A stretch of 64,000 bases of DNA from Bacillus albus (lineage in GTDB: Bacteria; Bacillota; Bacilli; Bacillales; Bacillaceae_G): the NCBI RefSeq assembly GCF_001884185.1, contig NZ_MAOE01000125.1:1-64000 (forward strand). The letters run 5' to 3'. The notes under the pieces were generated by a model. The model did no database searches, was not told where the DNA came from, and was given only the letters and a program-made list of their open reading frames with translations. The position numbers and the translations under genes were made by a program. This document shows positions 43,790 through 52,937 of this stretch, piece after piece (the first letter of the stretch is position 1; each line of letters begins with the position of its first letter).

Positions 43790-44752
43790 TTAGAACCGAT
43801 ATACAAGACCATACATAATAAACATATTGATAATAAAGATAGAAAGAGCTATTGGTACCTGTGCTTTAATAACTGCATTTTTATCTTTTAGTTCTAATAG
43901 CATCGCCGGAACGATATTAAAGTTTGCTGCCATTGGCGTAAGCAACGTTCCGCAATATCCCGCAAACATACCGAGCGCTGCCATAATCGCTGGGTTTCCT
44001 CCGTGCATTTGTACAATTAAAGGTAAACCAATTCCTCCAGTAATTACGGCAAACGCTGCGAATGCATTTCCCATTACAACTGTGAAAAGCATCATGCCTA
44101 AACAATACGCCATAACAGCAACGAACGGATACTCTGTCGGTAATACTTGTCCAACTAAATCAGAAACGACTTGTCCAACGCCAGACTTCGCGAAAATACC
44201 GCCAAGTGCTGCTAGCATTTGTGGTAAAATGACAGCCCAGCCGACAGCTTGTAATAGTCTGCTTCCTTCTTGTACAGGCGTTGTTATTTTTGATTTTGTA
44301 ATACGCATCGCTGCAACGAATGCAAGTAATGCCCCTAGTGCTAATGCTACTAGCGTTACTTTATCTGGATCAACAAGGGAAACATTTCCCCATTTGATTT
44401 TCCCTAACGTTAACGTACCGATAATTGTAAAAATAGGAATTAATAGTGCAGGCATAAAAATTTTATTTTTTAATTTCTCCGCATGTTTTACACGTTCTTG
44501 TACTGGTACTTCTTTCTCCTCTGATTTTGTTACTTTGTTTAATGAAGCTAACACGACCATAGCGAGCACGATACAGCCAACGTAAAACGAAGGGATCACA
44601 TTTCCGAATAAAAACGTAACTGCAAATAACGCCCAAAATAAGCTAGAACCAAATCGATTTGGATGTTCACGATCAAATGCAATACGAACAGCGATAAAAG
44701 CAACGATTATTCCTAATACGTAATAAATTGTATCCATTGTGATAATGTTCAT
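43790..44752 (-). CDS. DUF979 family membrane protein
   Basis: 320 residues with about nine membrane helices. PMAANFNIVPAMLLELKDKN and FAAFAVITGGIGLPLIV near the C-terminal half match DUF979. It always travels with DUF969, the gene just upstream (1-nt gap). In this context the pair probably forms a two-part permease for 5-oxoproline or a related compound (inference). Start follows GGAGG at 9 nt. Confidence 0.85.
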   Translation of the reverse strand: MNIITMDTIYYVLGIIVAFIAVRIAFDREHPNRFGSSLFWALFAVTFLFGNVIPSFYVGCIVLAMVVLASLNKVTKSEEKEVPVQERVKHAEKLKNKIFMPALLIPIFTIIGTLTLGKIKWGNVSLVDPDKVTLVALALGALLAFVAAMRITKSKITTPVQEGSRLLQAVGWAVILPQMLAALGGIFAKSGVGQVVSDLVGQVLPTEYPFVAVMAYCLGMMLFTVVMGNAFAAFAVITGGIGLPLIVQMHGGNPAIMAALGMFAGYCGTLLTPMAANFNIVPAMLLELKDKNAVIKAQVPIALSIFIINMFIMYGLVYRF

Positions 44753-44753
44753 T

Positions 44754-45458
44754 TTATATTGCCTCCTTCTCTTCTTTTTCTTTTGATGTCATCGTTTTCT
44801 CTATATATTTATCAAATCTTCTAAATCTGATCCAGCTTACGATAAGTGCTGATATTGCAGTTGGAATGCCCCAAAGCGCCATATCCCACACACCGACATG
44901 CATACCTACTGAATCGAAGAATCCTTTCATTAATAAAATAGCACCAGTCGCGATAAATATATCCTCTCCGAAAAACCAAGCTGTATTTTCCGCAGCTGCT
45001 GCATTTGCTTTAATTTTTTCTCTTAACTTTTCAGGTAACTTACCATATTTACCTTGCGCAGCCCCTTCTGCCATCGGTGCAACGAGCGGCCTTACTGTTT
45101 GTGCATGACCACCAATATTCAGTCCAAGTGCTGCTGATGATTCTCTTATCGTAAAATATGACATTAATACTCTTCCAGTTGTTGCACCTTTTGATTTCGT
45201 TATAAGTGCTTCTGCTCTTTCTTTTAAACCGTAACGCTCTAAAATTCCGATTACCGGTAAAGTTAATATAATTGGCATAGACATATATCTATTTTCTATG
45301 AAAAACTTACCGAACATGCTGATCACATCATAAAAGCTTAATCCTGAAACCATGCCTGTAACAATACCTGCAACCATAACTACTAAAAGTGTATTTAATC
45401 TAAATAAAAAACCAACTGCAACAAGTAGTATCCCGATTAATTTCACCAATCCCAACAC
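44754..45458 (-). CDS. DUF969 family membrane protein
   Basis: 234 residues, about five membrane helices; ESSAALGLNIGGHAQTVRPL and a conserved KIKANAAAAENTAWFFGEDI match DUF969. TTG start with GAGGGG 5 nt upstream. It lies between PxpA and DUF979, whose start is 2 nt after its stop, so a single complex is likely. Substrate is inferred only from neighbours. Confidence 0.85.
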   Translation of the reverse strand: MLGLVKLIGILLVAVGFLFRLNTLLVVMVAGIVTGMVSGLSFYDVISMFGKFFIENRYMSMPIILTLPVIGILERYGLKERAEALITKSKGATTGRVLMSYFTIRESSAALGLNIGGHAQTVRPLVAPMAEGAAQGKYGKLPEKLREKIKANAAAAENTAWFFGEDIFIATGAILLMKGFFDSVGMHVGVWDMALWGIPTAISALIVSWIRFRRFDKYIEKTMTSKEKEEKEAI

Positions 45459-45472
45459 TTCCCCTCATTTTT

Positions 45473-46234
45473 TTACTTCGGTGCGCAAATAGAAATATCA
45501 TTAAGTTCGAATGTTCTGTATATTTTCTCCACAAATTGCACCGCTTTCTCTCCATCACCATGCAAACAAATGGTTTGTGCGTGAACTGCTACTTTCTCTC
45601 CGCTCACAGCGTTTACATACCCTTCTTTCACCATTTGTAGCACTTGTTTTATCGCTTCGTCTTCATTTTTTATAAGTGCATTTTCTTCTGTCCGGCTCGT
45701 TAATGTTCCATCTTGCTTATATGTACGATCAGCAAAAGCTTCTTGTACGAGAGTGATATTATATTTTTCCGCAGCCTGTATAAACGGCTCACTATTTGCT
45801 AATCCGTAAAGTAATAGATTTGGATTACTATGATAAATTGCTTTTGCAATTGCATCTGCAATTTCCGGATTAGTCGCCGCCATATTATATAAAGCACCGT
45901 GCGGTTTCACATGATGCATCTTCCCGCCAGCTGCTTTCACAAAAGCGTCTAATGCACCGATTTGATACACTACATAGTCGTATACTTCACTCTCTGAAAC
46001 GTTCATATTTCTTCTTCCAAATCCAATTAAATCAGGAAAACCAGGATGCGCGCCTATTGCTACATTGTGTTGCAGTGCCTTTTCGACCGTTTTCCTCATT
46101 ACAGTCGGATCTCCAGCATGAAAACCACAAGCAACGTTTATAGAGGACACGAACGGAAGAATTTCATCATCATTCCCCATTTTATAAGCTCCAAAACTTT
46201 CTCCTAAATCACAGTTTAAATCGATTGTCGTCAC
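45473..46234 (-). CDS. pxpA: 5-oxoprolinase subunit PxpA (LamB/YcsF family)
   Basis: 253 residues. IDLNCDLGESFGAYKMGNDD at the N-terminus, SINVACGFHAGDP, HHVKPHGALYN and CLHGDG are hallmarks of LamB/YcsF. With PxpB and PxpC it hydrolyses 5-oxoproline to glutamate using ATP. GTG start with GGGAGGG upstream. All three subunits are present and intact here. Confidence 0.95.
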   Translation of the reverse strand: MTTIDLNCDLGESFGAYKMGNDDEILPFVSSINVACGFHAGDPTVMRKTVEKALQHNVAIGAHPGFPDLIGFGRRNMNVSESEVYDYVVYQIGALDAFVKAAGGKMHHVKPHGALYNMAATNPEIADAIAKAIYHSNPNLLLYGLANSEPFIQAAEKYNITLVQEAFADRTYKQDGTLTSRTEENALIKNEDEAIKQVLQMVKEGYVNAVSGEKVAVHAQTICLHGDGEKAVQFVEKIYRTFELNDISICAPK

Positions 46235-46252
46235 GATGTTACCCTCCCAATG

Positions 46253-47242
46253 TCAGCTTCGTAAAGCGATGAATTTTTTTAATAGATTCATATTTACTTC
46301 TTGTTCTATGTACAATCGCTCCGCTTCTTCAAGCGTAATTTTCTCAAAAGAAACATAGTCCCCCGGTTTTAACTGAGCAAGAAGAGGTAAATCTACTGAA
46401 ATAATATTTCCCATTCTCGGATACCCGCCCGTCGTTTGTCTATCTGCCATTAATATAATTGGCTGTCCACCATTTGGCACTTGAATAGTCCCAAATGTAA
46501 CGGGGCTCGATAAAATCTCTTTTTCTTCCACTCTATTTAAAATTTCTCCTTCAACTCTATAGCCCATACGATCAGCGTAATTAGATACTTTATACTCTTT
46601 CGTAAAAAATGCCTGTATACTTTCTTCTGTAAATTGGTCATATTCAAAATCAGTTATGACACGAAGCTTAGGATATTTCTTATACTTTGGCAGTACGTTG
46701 CTGCCAATTGCCCAGTTCGTTTTGACTCGCTCTCTCTTTTGTAAGTGTTGAATAAAACGACTCGCCATTTCTGTCTGCGTACCAATTTGAAAATAATCTC
46801 CTTTTTTCAGCATTCTCCCTTCAATACCACCAATCGCTGCACGTATGTAAGTACTTTTGCTGTCCATTATGCGATCAATCTGTATACCACCTGCAAAAGT
46901 TACATACGCTCTGCAACCACTTTTCACTTTTCCAAAACAAAGCATGCTACCTTCTTCTGCTAAGATGGGACGCCATAATGGAATACGCTCCCCATTCAGT
47001 AACGGCTCCATATCAGCTCCGCCAATCGCAAGTAAAGTCGTTTTCTTTATTAATAATTTAGGTCCCATGATCGTCATTTCAAGTCCTGCTTCATTCTCTT
47101 CATTACCGACTAACATATTGATCATCCGAAGTGCACTTTGATCCATCACCCCGCCAACTGGTACACCGTATTGTTGATAATGAGATCGCCCTAAATCTTG
47201 GACTGTTGTAAACATTCCCGCATGTAAAACCTCTACATCCAT
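46253..47242 (-). CDS. pxpC: 5-oxoprolinase subunit PxpC (biotin-dependent carboxyltransferase-like, KipA)
   Basis: 329 residues. DLGRSHYQQYGVPVGGVMDQ at the N-terminus, GPKLLIKKTTLLAIGGADM and ADRQTTGGYPRMGNIISVDL are conserved in the AHS2/KipA family. Works with PxpB and PxpA. Overlaps pxpB by 10 nt. ATG follows GAGGGGGCTAAAGA. Confidence 0.94.
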   Translation of the reverse strand: MDVEVLHAGMFTTVQDLGRSHYQQYGVPVGGVMDQSALRMINMLVGNEENEAGLEMTIMGPKLLIKKTTLLAIGGADMEPLLNGERIPLWRPILAEEGSMLCFGKVKSGCRAYVTFAGGIQIDRIMDSKSTYIRAAIGGIEGRMLKKGDYFQIGTQTEMASRFIQHLQKRERVKTNWAIGSNVLPKYKKYPKLRVITDFEYDQFTEESIQAFFTKEYKVSNYADRMGYRVEGEILNRVEEKEILSSPVTFGTIQVPNGGQPIILMADRQTTGGYPRMGNIISVDLPLLAQLKPGDYVSFEKITLEEAERLYIEQEVNMNLLKKFIALRS

Positions 47243-47946
47243 TCTTTAGCCCCCTCAAGTGATACATACTCTTCCTTCGTTATTGGGATAAATCGTAAAT
47301 ACATACCGCTTTGAATATATGTTGGTGTTTCTTCTTCTGGATTAAATAATGAAATAGGAGTTCGGCCAATAATATTCCATCCACCCGGTGTTTCAAGTGG
47401 ATATATACCTGTTTGATTTCCACCAATACCTACCGAACCAGGAGGTATTTGTAATCGTGGTGTTTCTTTTCTAGGCGTTTCTAGTTCTTTTGCTAGCCCT
47501 CCTAAATACGGGAATCCTGGTGTAAAACCTAACATATATACAAAATATGTTGTTTCACTATGTATGCGAATGACATCTTCTACCTGCAATCCTCTATCAT
47601 GCGCGACCTCTTCTAAATCAGGTCCATATTCTCCCCCGTAGCAAACAGGTATAGAAATATGTTTCACATCTTGATTTAATTCTTCTTGGTACGAATTACA
47701 AAGCTCCTGTATATACCGACAAACGTAATGATATGGACCTTCACTTCTCCCACTTCGCTTCCATACTTCATATACATTGTAGTAGACCGCTAATGATGTG
47801 AAAGATGGTACACACTCAACCATTCCTACAAACGGATGCCGTCTCAACGCTTGAAACAATCGCTGCACGTTTTCGTATGTCTCCATCTCAATTTCTTCAC
47901 CAAATGTAACAATAATTACTTGATCCCCTAATGCAGAAAATTTCAT
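47233..47946 (-). CDS. pxpB: 5-oxoprolinase subunit PxpB (KipI family)
   Basis: 237 residues. YVYMLGFTPGFPYLGGLAKE, PPGSVGIGGNQTGIYPLETP and GGWNIIGRTPISLF are the AHS1/KipI signatures. Partner of PxpC. ATG follows AGAGGGAGTGGA. Follows the IclR gene by 14 nt. Confidence 0.94.
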   Translation of the reverse strand: MKFSALGDQVIIVTFGEEIEMETYENVQRLFQALRRHPFVGMVECVPSFTSLAVYYNVYEVWKRSGRSEGPYHYVCRYIQELCNSYQEELNQDVKHISIPVCYGGEYGPDLEEVAHDRGLQVEDVIRIHSETTYFVYMLGFTPGFPYLGGLAKELETPRKETPRLQIPPGSVGIGGNQTGIYPLETPGGWNIIGRTPISLFNPEEETPTYIQSGMYLRFIPITKEEYVSLEGAKEWM

Positions 47947-47960
47947 TCCACTCCCTCTTT

Positions 47961-48713
47961 CTATGCCAAAAAGCCAATTTCTTTCGAAATGCGATGTGCT
48001 GTTTCTTTCACTTTCGCAATAAAATATGCGATATTAGTTTCGTTATACTCAATTGCTAATCCAGAAATACTAATACCTGCTACAATCGTTCCATCGCTTG
48101 CGAAAATCGGCGCTGCTATAGCCGCTGTATGATTTTCTAACTCAGAGTAGCTAATTGTATGCCCTTCCTTTTTCGCCATTTGTAACACTTCTATCAACTG
48201 TTCCTTATCTACGATTGTTCCATCTGCAAACTGTTTTAAATCCGTTTCCTCTACGTATTTCCGTTTCTCTTCCTCAGAGAAATACGATAGTAAAATTCTC
48301 GGGCATGCACCCGCATAAAGTGGTGCTCTTCTTCCAACCGCGGTATACACGCGGACAGGCTGAGCACCTTCCATCTTTTCCACATAGATTGCATCATTAC
48401 CATCTTGAATAATTAAATTAACTGCCTGTCCCAAACTATCTCTAAGCTCTTTCATATACGAAATCGCAATATTTCTTACTGATAACCTTTGTGAAACGAG
48501 TTGACCGAACCGTAAGAAAACGACTCCTAGACGATATTTCCCCTTCTCGTTTTTTTGTAAAAACTCCATTTCTTCTAACGAGCCAATTAAACGATAAACA
48601 GATGTTTTCGGCATACTCGTAAGCTGAACCATCTCTGTTAAACTTAGCTCTTCATGCTCATAAAACAACTCTAAAATATCCATTGTCTTAACTGCCGTTT
48701 TATTTATACTCAT
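47961..48713 (-). CDS. IclR family transcriptional regulator
   Basis: 250 residues. N-terminal winged helix (AVKTMDILELFYEHEELSLT, PKTSVYRLIGSLEEMEFL) and a C-terminal IclR effector domain with LGQAVNLIIQDGNDAIYVEK and AAIAAPIFASDGTIVAGISI. ATG at 48713 has GAGGGAGATAGA upstream. Heads the pxpBC-A-DUF969-DUF979-pcp operon, which it probably controls by binding near 48728-48764. Confidence 0.93.
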   Translation of the reverse strand: MSINKTAVKTMDILELFYEHEELSLTEMVQLTSMPKTSVYRLIGSLEEMEFLQKNEKGKYRLGVVFLRFGQLVSQRLSVRNIAISYMKELRDSLGQAVNLIIQDGNDAIYVEKMEGAQPVRVYTAVGRRAPLYAGACPRILLSYFSEEEKRKYVEETDLKQFADGTIVDKEQLIEVLQMAKKEGHTISYSELENHTAAIAAPIFASDGTIVAGISISGLAIEYNETNIAYFIAKVKETAHRISKEIGFLA

Positions 48714-48727
48714 TCTATCTCCCTCTT

Positions 48728-48764
48728 GTTCCGAATTTCGGAACTTAAATTCCGTTTTTCGAAA
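48728..48764 (-). promoter_or_regulatory. IclR operator candidates
   Basis: GTTCCGAATTTCGGAAC at 48728-48744 is a near-perfect palindrome (7-bp arms, 3-nt centre). A second, weaker copy TTCCGTTTTTCGAAA follows at 48750-48764. Both are just upstream of the regulator start. Confidence 0.7.
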
Positions 48765-48813
48765 CAAATATATAATTTAAAATTATAAAATATTCTTTCA
48801 ATTCTATCAACAA

Positions 48814-48848
48814 AAAAAGTATGGAAGATTATTTCTCCCATACTTTTT
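48814..48848 (-). terminator. terminator of signal peptidase gene
   Basis: AAAAAGTATGG pairs with CCATACTTTTT, adjacent to the stop at 48851. Confidence 0.78.
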
Positions 48849-48850
48849 CT

Positions 48851-49402
48851 TTATAACGCTCTTACTTGTTTCAACGGCCAGAAAACAGCTTGTCCTTTTC
48901 CGACAATCTCATCTTCTGAAATGAATCCAAACATGCGACCGTCTTTCGAAACTTCACGATTATCTCCTAAAACAAACACTTGGCCTTCTGGCACTTTCGT
49001 TTTTCCTGTGATTTGTTCTAACGTAAAGTCTGGTGTTAATACACGGCCTGCTGCTTTTTCTTTAAACTCTTTTAAATATGGTTCTTCCATTGCTTTTCCG
49101 TTTACATATAACACATCGTTTTTATACTCAACTGTATCGCCGGGTAAACCAATTACTCGTTTTACTAAATCGTACCCTTCTTTACCGTGGAAGACAATAA
49201 TATCAAAGCGATCTAATCCACTTATACTATAACCAATCTTATTTACGAGAACTCGCTCGTTATTTTCTAAAGTAGGCATCATCGATTCACCTTGTACTAA
49301 TGAAGGTGTAAATAAAACACCCCGAATAATAGCGATTAATATAAGGGTAAATCCTATCGTTTTAGCCCATGAGAATAATTCTTTCTTCGTATTTTCCTTC
49401 AT
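48851..49402 (-). CDS. lepB: signal peptidase I
   Basis: 183 residues. Membrane helix at the N-terminus (IGFTLILIAIIRGVLFTPSL), catalytic Ser in VQGESMMPTLENN, catalytic Lys in DLVKRVIGLPGD, and VLGDNREVSKDGRMFG. Processes secreted proteins. The second type I peptidase in the window (another at 39331), which is common in Bacillus. ATG follows GAGGAGAAACG. Confidence 0.93.
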   Translation of the reverse strand: MKENTKKELFSWAKTIGFTLILIAIIRGVLFTPSLVQGESMMPTLENNERVLVNKIGYSISGLDRFDIIVFHGKEGYDLVKRVIGLPGDTVEYKNDVLYVNGKAMEEPYLKEFKEKAAGRVLTPDFTLEQITGKTKVPEGQVFVLGDNREVSKDGRMFGFISEDEIVGKGQAVFWPLKQVRAL

Positions 49403-49425
49403 CGTTTCTCCTCTTTCTTACGCAT

Positions 49426-50103
49426 TTATTTTATGATTTGAACTAATTCTTGTACTAAATTAAGATCAATTTCAGCAAAACATGATTTCCCTTCTCTTAC
49501 CGCTGTACCGACATGAGCTTGCGAAATTCTAGTTTCATCTAGCAATTTCTTTATATTTTCTTTCGTTACGCCAGCTCCAACAACAAGTTGAATTTGACCA
49601 TCGCTTACCTTTTGCATTTCTGTAAGCACCGGAATATTCTCCACTATATTTCCTTGTCCACCTGAAGTTAAAACGTGAGTCACTTTATGAAACTTCTTTA
49701 AAGTTTTCATTGCTTCTACTGGATTTTCTATATCATCTATCGCACGGTGATACGTTACATTTATTCCATCTACAACAGATAGTAAATCCGCTAATTTCTC
49801 TTCATCCACTTCATTTCGTTCGTTTAATACACCTAATACAACACCAGCCGCACCTAACTTCTGCGCGATAATAATATCTTCCTTCATCATTTCAATTTCT
49901 TCTTCCGTATATGTAAAAGACTTCGCATGCGGACGAATCATAACGTGAATCGGTATATGTACTGCTTCTACCGCTTTTTTAATAAATGCATAACTCGGTG
50001 TTAAACCGCCTTCTGTATAAGATGAAATTAATTCAATTCGCTTCCCGCCAGCTCGTTCAATTCGTTTCACATCTTCTAAACATGTTGCAATAACCTCTAG
50101 CAT
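49426..50103 (-). CDS. cutC: CutC family protein
   Basis: 225 residues, TIM-barrel CutC fold: MLEVIATCLEDVKRIERAGG, RIELISSYTEGGLTPS, HVMIRPHAKSFTY and LTSGGQGNIVENI. Linked historically to copper homeostasis, but the activity is not clear. ATG with AGAGGTCATCTC upstream. Lies 23 nt upstream of lepB on the same strand, so possibly co-transcribed. Confidence 0.92.
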   Translation of the reverse strand: MLEVIATCLEDVKRIERAGGKRIELISSYTEGGLTPSYAFIKKAVEAVHIPIHVMIRPHAKSFTYTEEEIEMMKEDIIIAQKLGAAGVVLGVLNERNEVDEEKLADLLSVVDGINVTYHRAIDDIENPVEAMKTLKKFHKVTHVLTSGGQGNIVENIPVLTEMQKVSDGQIQLVVGAGVTKENIKKLLDETRISQAHVGTAVREGKSCFAEIDLNLVQELVQIIK

Positions 50104-50273
50104 GAGATGACCTCTTTTCGTGCTTTTTTCTTATTATAACATTAGTAAAAATAAGAAACCTAGCTTTCTCCTATAAAACTGTAAAAAGAAGAATGAAAAG
50201 AAAGATTTTTTCATTTGATAACATTTATTGGTAATGTTATATTTTTTATATATTACAAAAAGGAGAAATCTAT

Positions 50274-50750
50274 ATGCTTCTTACAAAAAAACATGTCATT
50301 ATTTCTAGTTCATTCATTCTCATCGCCTCACTTTGTACGATTACTCTATTAACAAAGCAAAATACACAACCAGATTCCACTCCTACTAACATAGAAGCAA
50401 AAGAAACGATTACTCTCGCATCAAGTGAACCAAATGAAACCCCAACATTTCGTTCAGCATTGGTTAATAATACACATACATTTCGTAGGGATATGGGTAC
50501 CGTATTTGACTTTAGTGGTCTCGGTGATTTAAAAATCACAATTGCAAATATCGGTACAAATGCATTTACATATGCAATCAAATCACAAGATGAAGAGCAA
50601 CTAGCAAGACATACAATACCACCAAATGAAAGTAAAACATTTACTTTACGTTCATTCGTTTCCTCTCCAAAGCCAGGACCATATTATTTATCCGCTTATA
50701 ATGAAGACGGATCTGAAAGTAGTATGAGACTTCTGGTACATCCTGAATAA
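50274..50750 (+). CDS. secreted or membrane-anchored protein, unrecognised
   Basis: 158 residues. N-terminal hydrophobic segment (VIISSSFILIASLCTITLLT) is a signal peptide or anchor; the rest is a small beta-rich domain (FDFSGLGDLKITIANIGTNA, RSFVSSPKPGPYYLSAYNED). No family named. ATG follows AAAAGGAGAAATCTAT. Flanked by a strong terminator. Confidence 0.7.
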   Translation: MLLTKKHVIISSSFILIASLCTITLLTKQNTQPDSTPTNIEAKETITLASSEPNETPTFRSALVNNTHTFRRDMGTVFDFSGLGDLKITIANIGTNAFTYAIKSQDEEQLARHTIPPNESKTFTLRSFVSSPKPGPYYLSAYNEDGSESSMRLLVHPE

Positions 50751-50754
50751 TAGG

Positions 50755-50801
50755 AAAAAGGAGTAACCCCTAGAACTTCATACTAGGTGTCACTCCTTTT
50801 T
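50755..50801. terminator. bidirectional terminator
   Basis: AAAAAGGAGT pairs with ACTCCTTTTT, and CCTAG with CTAGG inside it. Confidence 0.82.
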
Positions 50802-50834
50802 ATTTTATAAAAATACTAGGTTTTCCCTATATAT

Positions 50835-51959
50835 TTAGTTATTTTTCTTTGTTACTTCATTATAATAATGGCTAAATGCTTCTACTAATGCATCAACGGA
50901 AGCATATAATTCTTCTGGTGTATTATCTACACCTCCCATTTCAATAAGTAAAGCATTTGGAGAAAGGTCTTGATTATATACTCCGTTCCCACTTTTACGA
51001 TCTTTAATAAAAATCCCTCGGCTTAAACCGTAATACTTCTCGTCTAAATATGAATTTATTGCCGTTACTATTTTTTTATTTTTTTCAAAGCTAGGATTCT
51101 CTCGTCCTAAAATAAAATAGAGCCTCGCATAATTCTTTCCGTTAATATTTTTGGTTGTAATATTTTTTCGTGCATCATCTCTATGAAGGTCCATTGGAAA
51201 CATAATATTTTTCTCTTGTGCTAATTTATCTTGTAATATTTGACGAGATCCTTTGTAGGATTGGGCCCAGTTTAAATTTTTATTTCGTAGAAAGTCCCTC
51301 ATATTTGTCGTATCATGTAAAACCCCTATTCCTTTTTCTTCTAACTTTTGTTTTAAATAGTTTCCAACAAACGTAATATTCACTTCATTATTTGTACTAG
51401 AGGCATCATTAGGTTTAGTAGCACCTGGAATGAGAGGAATAAACGACTCCCAACTATGTGTATGATAAATAAAAACTTTATTTTCACCGTTATTTTGTGT
51501 ATTTGAATTGTTTTCTTTCTCACTCTTTGGGTGTTTAACAGCAGTACCTTTATCTTGAATATTCTCTAAAGGAATACTGGATTCTTCAGGAATGTTCGTA
51601 TAATCTGTTCCTTCCCCTGCAATTAATATTTCCGAATAAAATTGATTCATATTTGGAAGTTCTCGGGTTAATAAACTTCGAAGGTCATTTACATTAATAT
51701 TTGTAGAAAGTGACAGTAAAAAAGATTCCAAAGACGCTCGTCCTTTTTCTTTATGAAATTCTTCTGCAAAATAACGATTTTCACTGCCTATCATATACAT
51801 AAGGCCTTTAGTAGAATTCGTTCCTAATAATTGATTCATATAATATGATTTAAATACGCTAGAATTACTAGAAATGACGAATGAAGTGAGAATACATATA
51901 ATCGTGAATAAAATACATATCATTACATACTTTATATTAAATATTTTCAGTTTATTCAT
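50835..51959 (-). CDS. spoIIP: SpoIIP-like sporulation peptidoglycan hydrolase
   Basis: 374 residues. Membrane anchor at the N-terminus (YVMICILFTIICILTSFVIS), then the SpoIIP domain with FIYHTHSWESFIPLI (metal His and Glu), DLHRDDARKN and LIEMGGVDNTPEELY. In the DMP complex it cleaves stem peptides from septal wall during engulfment. ATG at 51959 follows GAAGGGAG. It is not beside gpr, the usual neighbour, so this may be a second copy (inference). Confidence 0.85.
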   Translation of the reverse strand: MNKLKIFNIKYVMICILFTIICILTSFVISSNSSVFKSYYMNQLLGTNSTKGLMYMIGSENRYFAEEFHKEKGRASLESFLLSLSTNINVNDLRSLLTRELPNMNQFYSEILIAGEGTDYTNIPEESSIPLENIQDKGTAVKHPKSEKENNSNTQNNGENKVFIYHTHSWESFIPLIPGATKPNDASSTNNEVNITFVGNYLKQKLEEKGIGVLHDTTNMRDFLRNKNLNWAQSYKGSRQILQDKLAQEKNIMFPMDLHRDDARKNITTKNINGKNYARLYFILGRENPSFEKNKKIVTAINSYLDEKYYGLSRGIFIKDRKSGNGVYNQDLSPNALLIEMGGVDNTPEELYASVDALVEAFSHYYNEVTKKNN

Positions 51960-52128
51960 TTTATATCTCCCTTCATTTACTATATTCTTACGCATAATTT
52001 TTAAGTAATATGATTAATAATTTAATAGAATTACCTCAACTACTATGTTTTCATTTCACCTCTTCCCATAAAGCGATTGAGGTTAAATTTGCCGTGTGCA
52101 AATATCATCTAAGATTTTTTTAAAAATT

Positions 52129-52168
52129 AAATAACCTGAGTCTATATAACTATAGACTCAGGTTATTT
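52129..52168 (-). terminator. terminator with perfect 18-bp stem
   Basis: AAATAACCTGAGTCTATA and TATAGACTCAGGTTATTT pair without mismatch around a 4-nt loop. The true stop of the ArsR-type gene (52163-52165) is inside the stem. Confidence 0.88.
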
Positions 52169-52868
52169 AATTTCTTCATTTTCCATGTCAATGCCTAATT
52201 GGTCCTTCAATAACTTCATACCTTTTTGTGTAAGATGGACAGCCCGACTCTTATCCGTTTTTGTAATCCATTCCTGTTCAAAAAATAGTTTTGCTATTGC
52301 AGATCCTAACCAACCAGAAATATGGTAGCGTCGTTCACTCCAATCAAGACAAGGTTTTGCAAATACCCTCCTCTTTATATGTGCCGTTTCAATATTTATT
52401 CCAAAATTCAGAAACCATTGCTTACCTTGTTCCGTTACAATGTATTCTCCTTTCTCTAAAATTAGAAATTCCTTATGTAGTAATTTTTCGGTTATCTCTA
52501 CACCGAGTCTGCCTGCAAGATGATCATAACAAGTTCGAGCATAACGAACTTTTTTTTAGTTGATTCGATTGTTTTAAAGAACGAACTTGGACTGTTGGTG
52601 CGATTGTTCCTAACTTTTCAAGAACTTCTGCTACCTCTTGATTAGCAAGTCGATAGTAACGATGTCTACCATGTTGTTCAACTGTAAGTAGATTCCCCTC
52701 TATTAATTTAGAAAGATGAGAACTAATCGTTGGATTTGAAACTTTCGCCATATAAGCCAATTCGCTAGCAGGTAGTGCCTGATTATTCATTAAACAATCT
52801 AAGATAATTGCTCTTGTAGGTTCAGCAATTAGTTTAGCTATATATGAGATATTCGGATATACATTCAT
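52163..52868 (-). pseudogene. ArsR-type regulator, frameshifted at A8 run
   Basis: The N-terminal frame (52524-52868, 114 residues) has an ArsR winged helix: PTRAIILDCLMNNQALPASE, SNPTISSHLSKLIEGNLLTV and GRHRYYRLA. At an eight-A run (52551-52558) the frame breaks. Removing one A restores VRYARTCYDHLAGRLGVEIT and a further 110 residues to KGMKLLKDQLGIDMENEEIK and a stop in the terminator stem. So the natural gene is about 235 residues. The short form keeps the DNA-binding part and might still act. Confidence 0.75.
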
Positions 52869-52885
52869 ATTTTGATGATACCCTA

Positions 52886-52922
52886 ACTATTAAACTGATA
52901 CAATTATTTTAAGTTTAATAGT
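52886..52922. promoter_or_regulatory. operator between ArsR and DinB genes
   Basis: ACTATTAAACT at 52886-52896 and AGTTTAATAGT at 52912-52922 form a perfect 11-bp inverted repeat with a 15-nt centre, in the divergent promoter region. Likely bound by the ArsR-type protein. Confidence 0.7.
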
Positions 52923-52937
52923 AAAGGAAAATGTATT

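Noticed and set aside
43827-44585. Long plus-strand frame of 252 codons
   Set aside because: Antisense to DUF979; composition is that of the reverse complement of a membrane protein, and it has no promoter or site.
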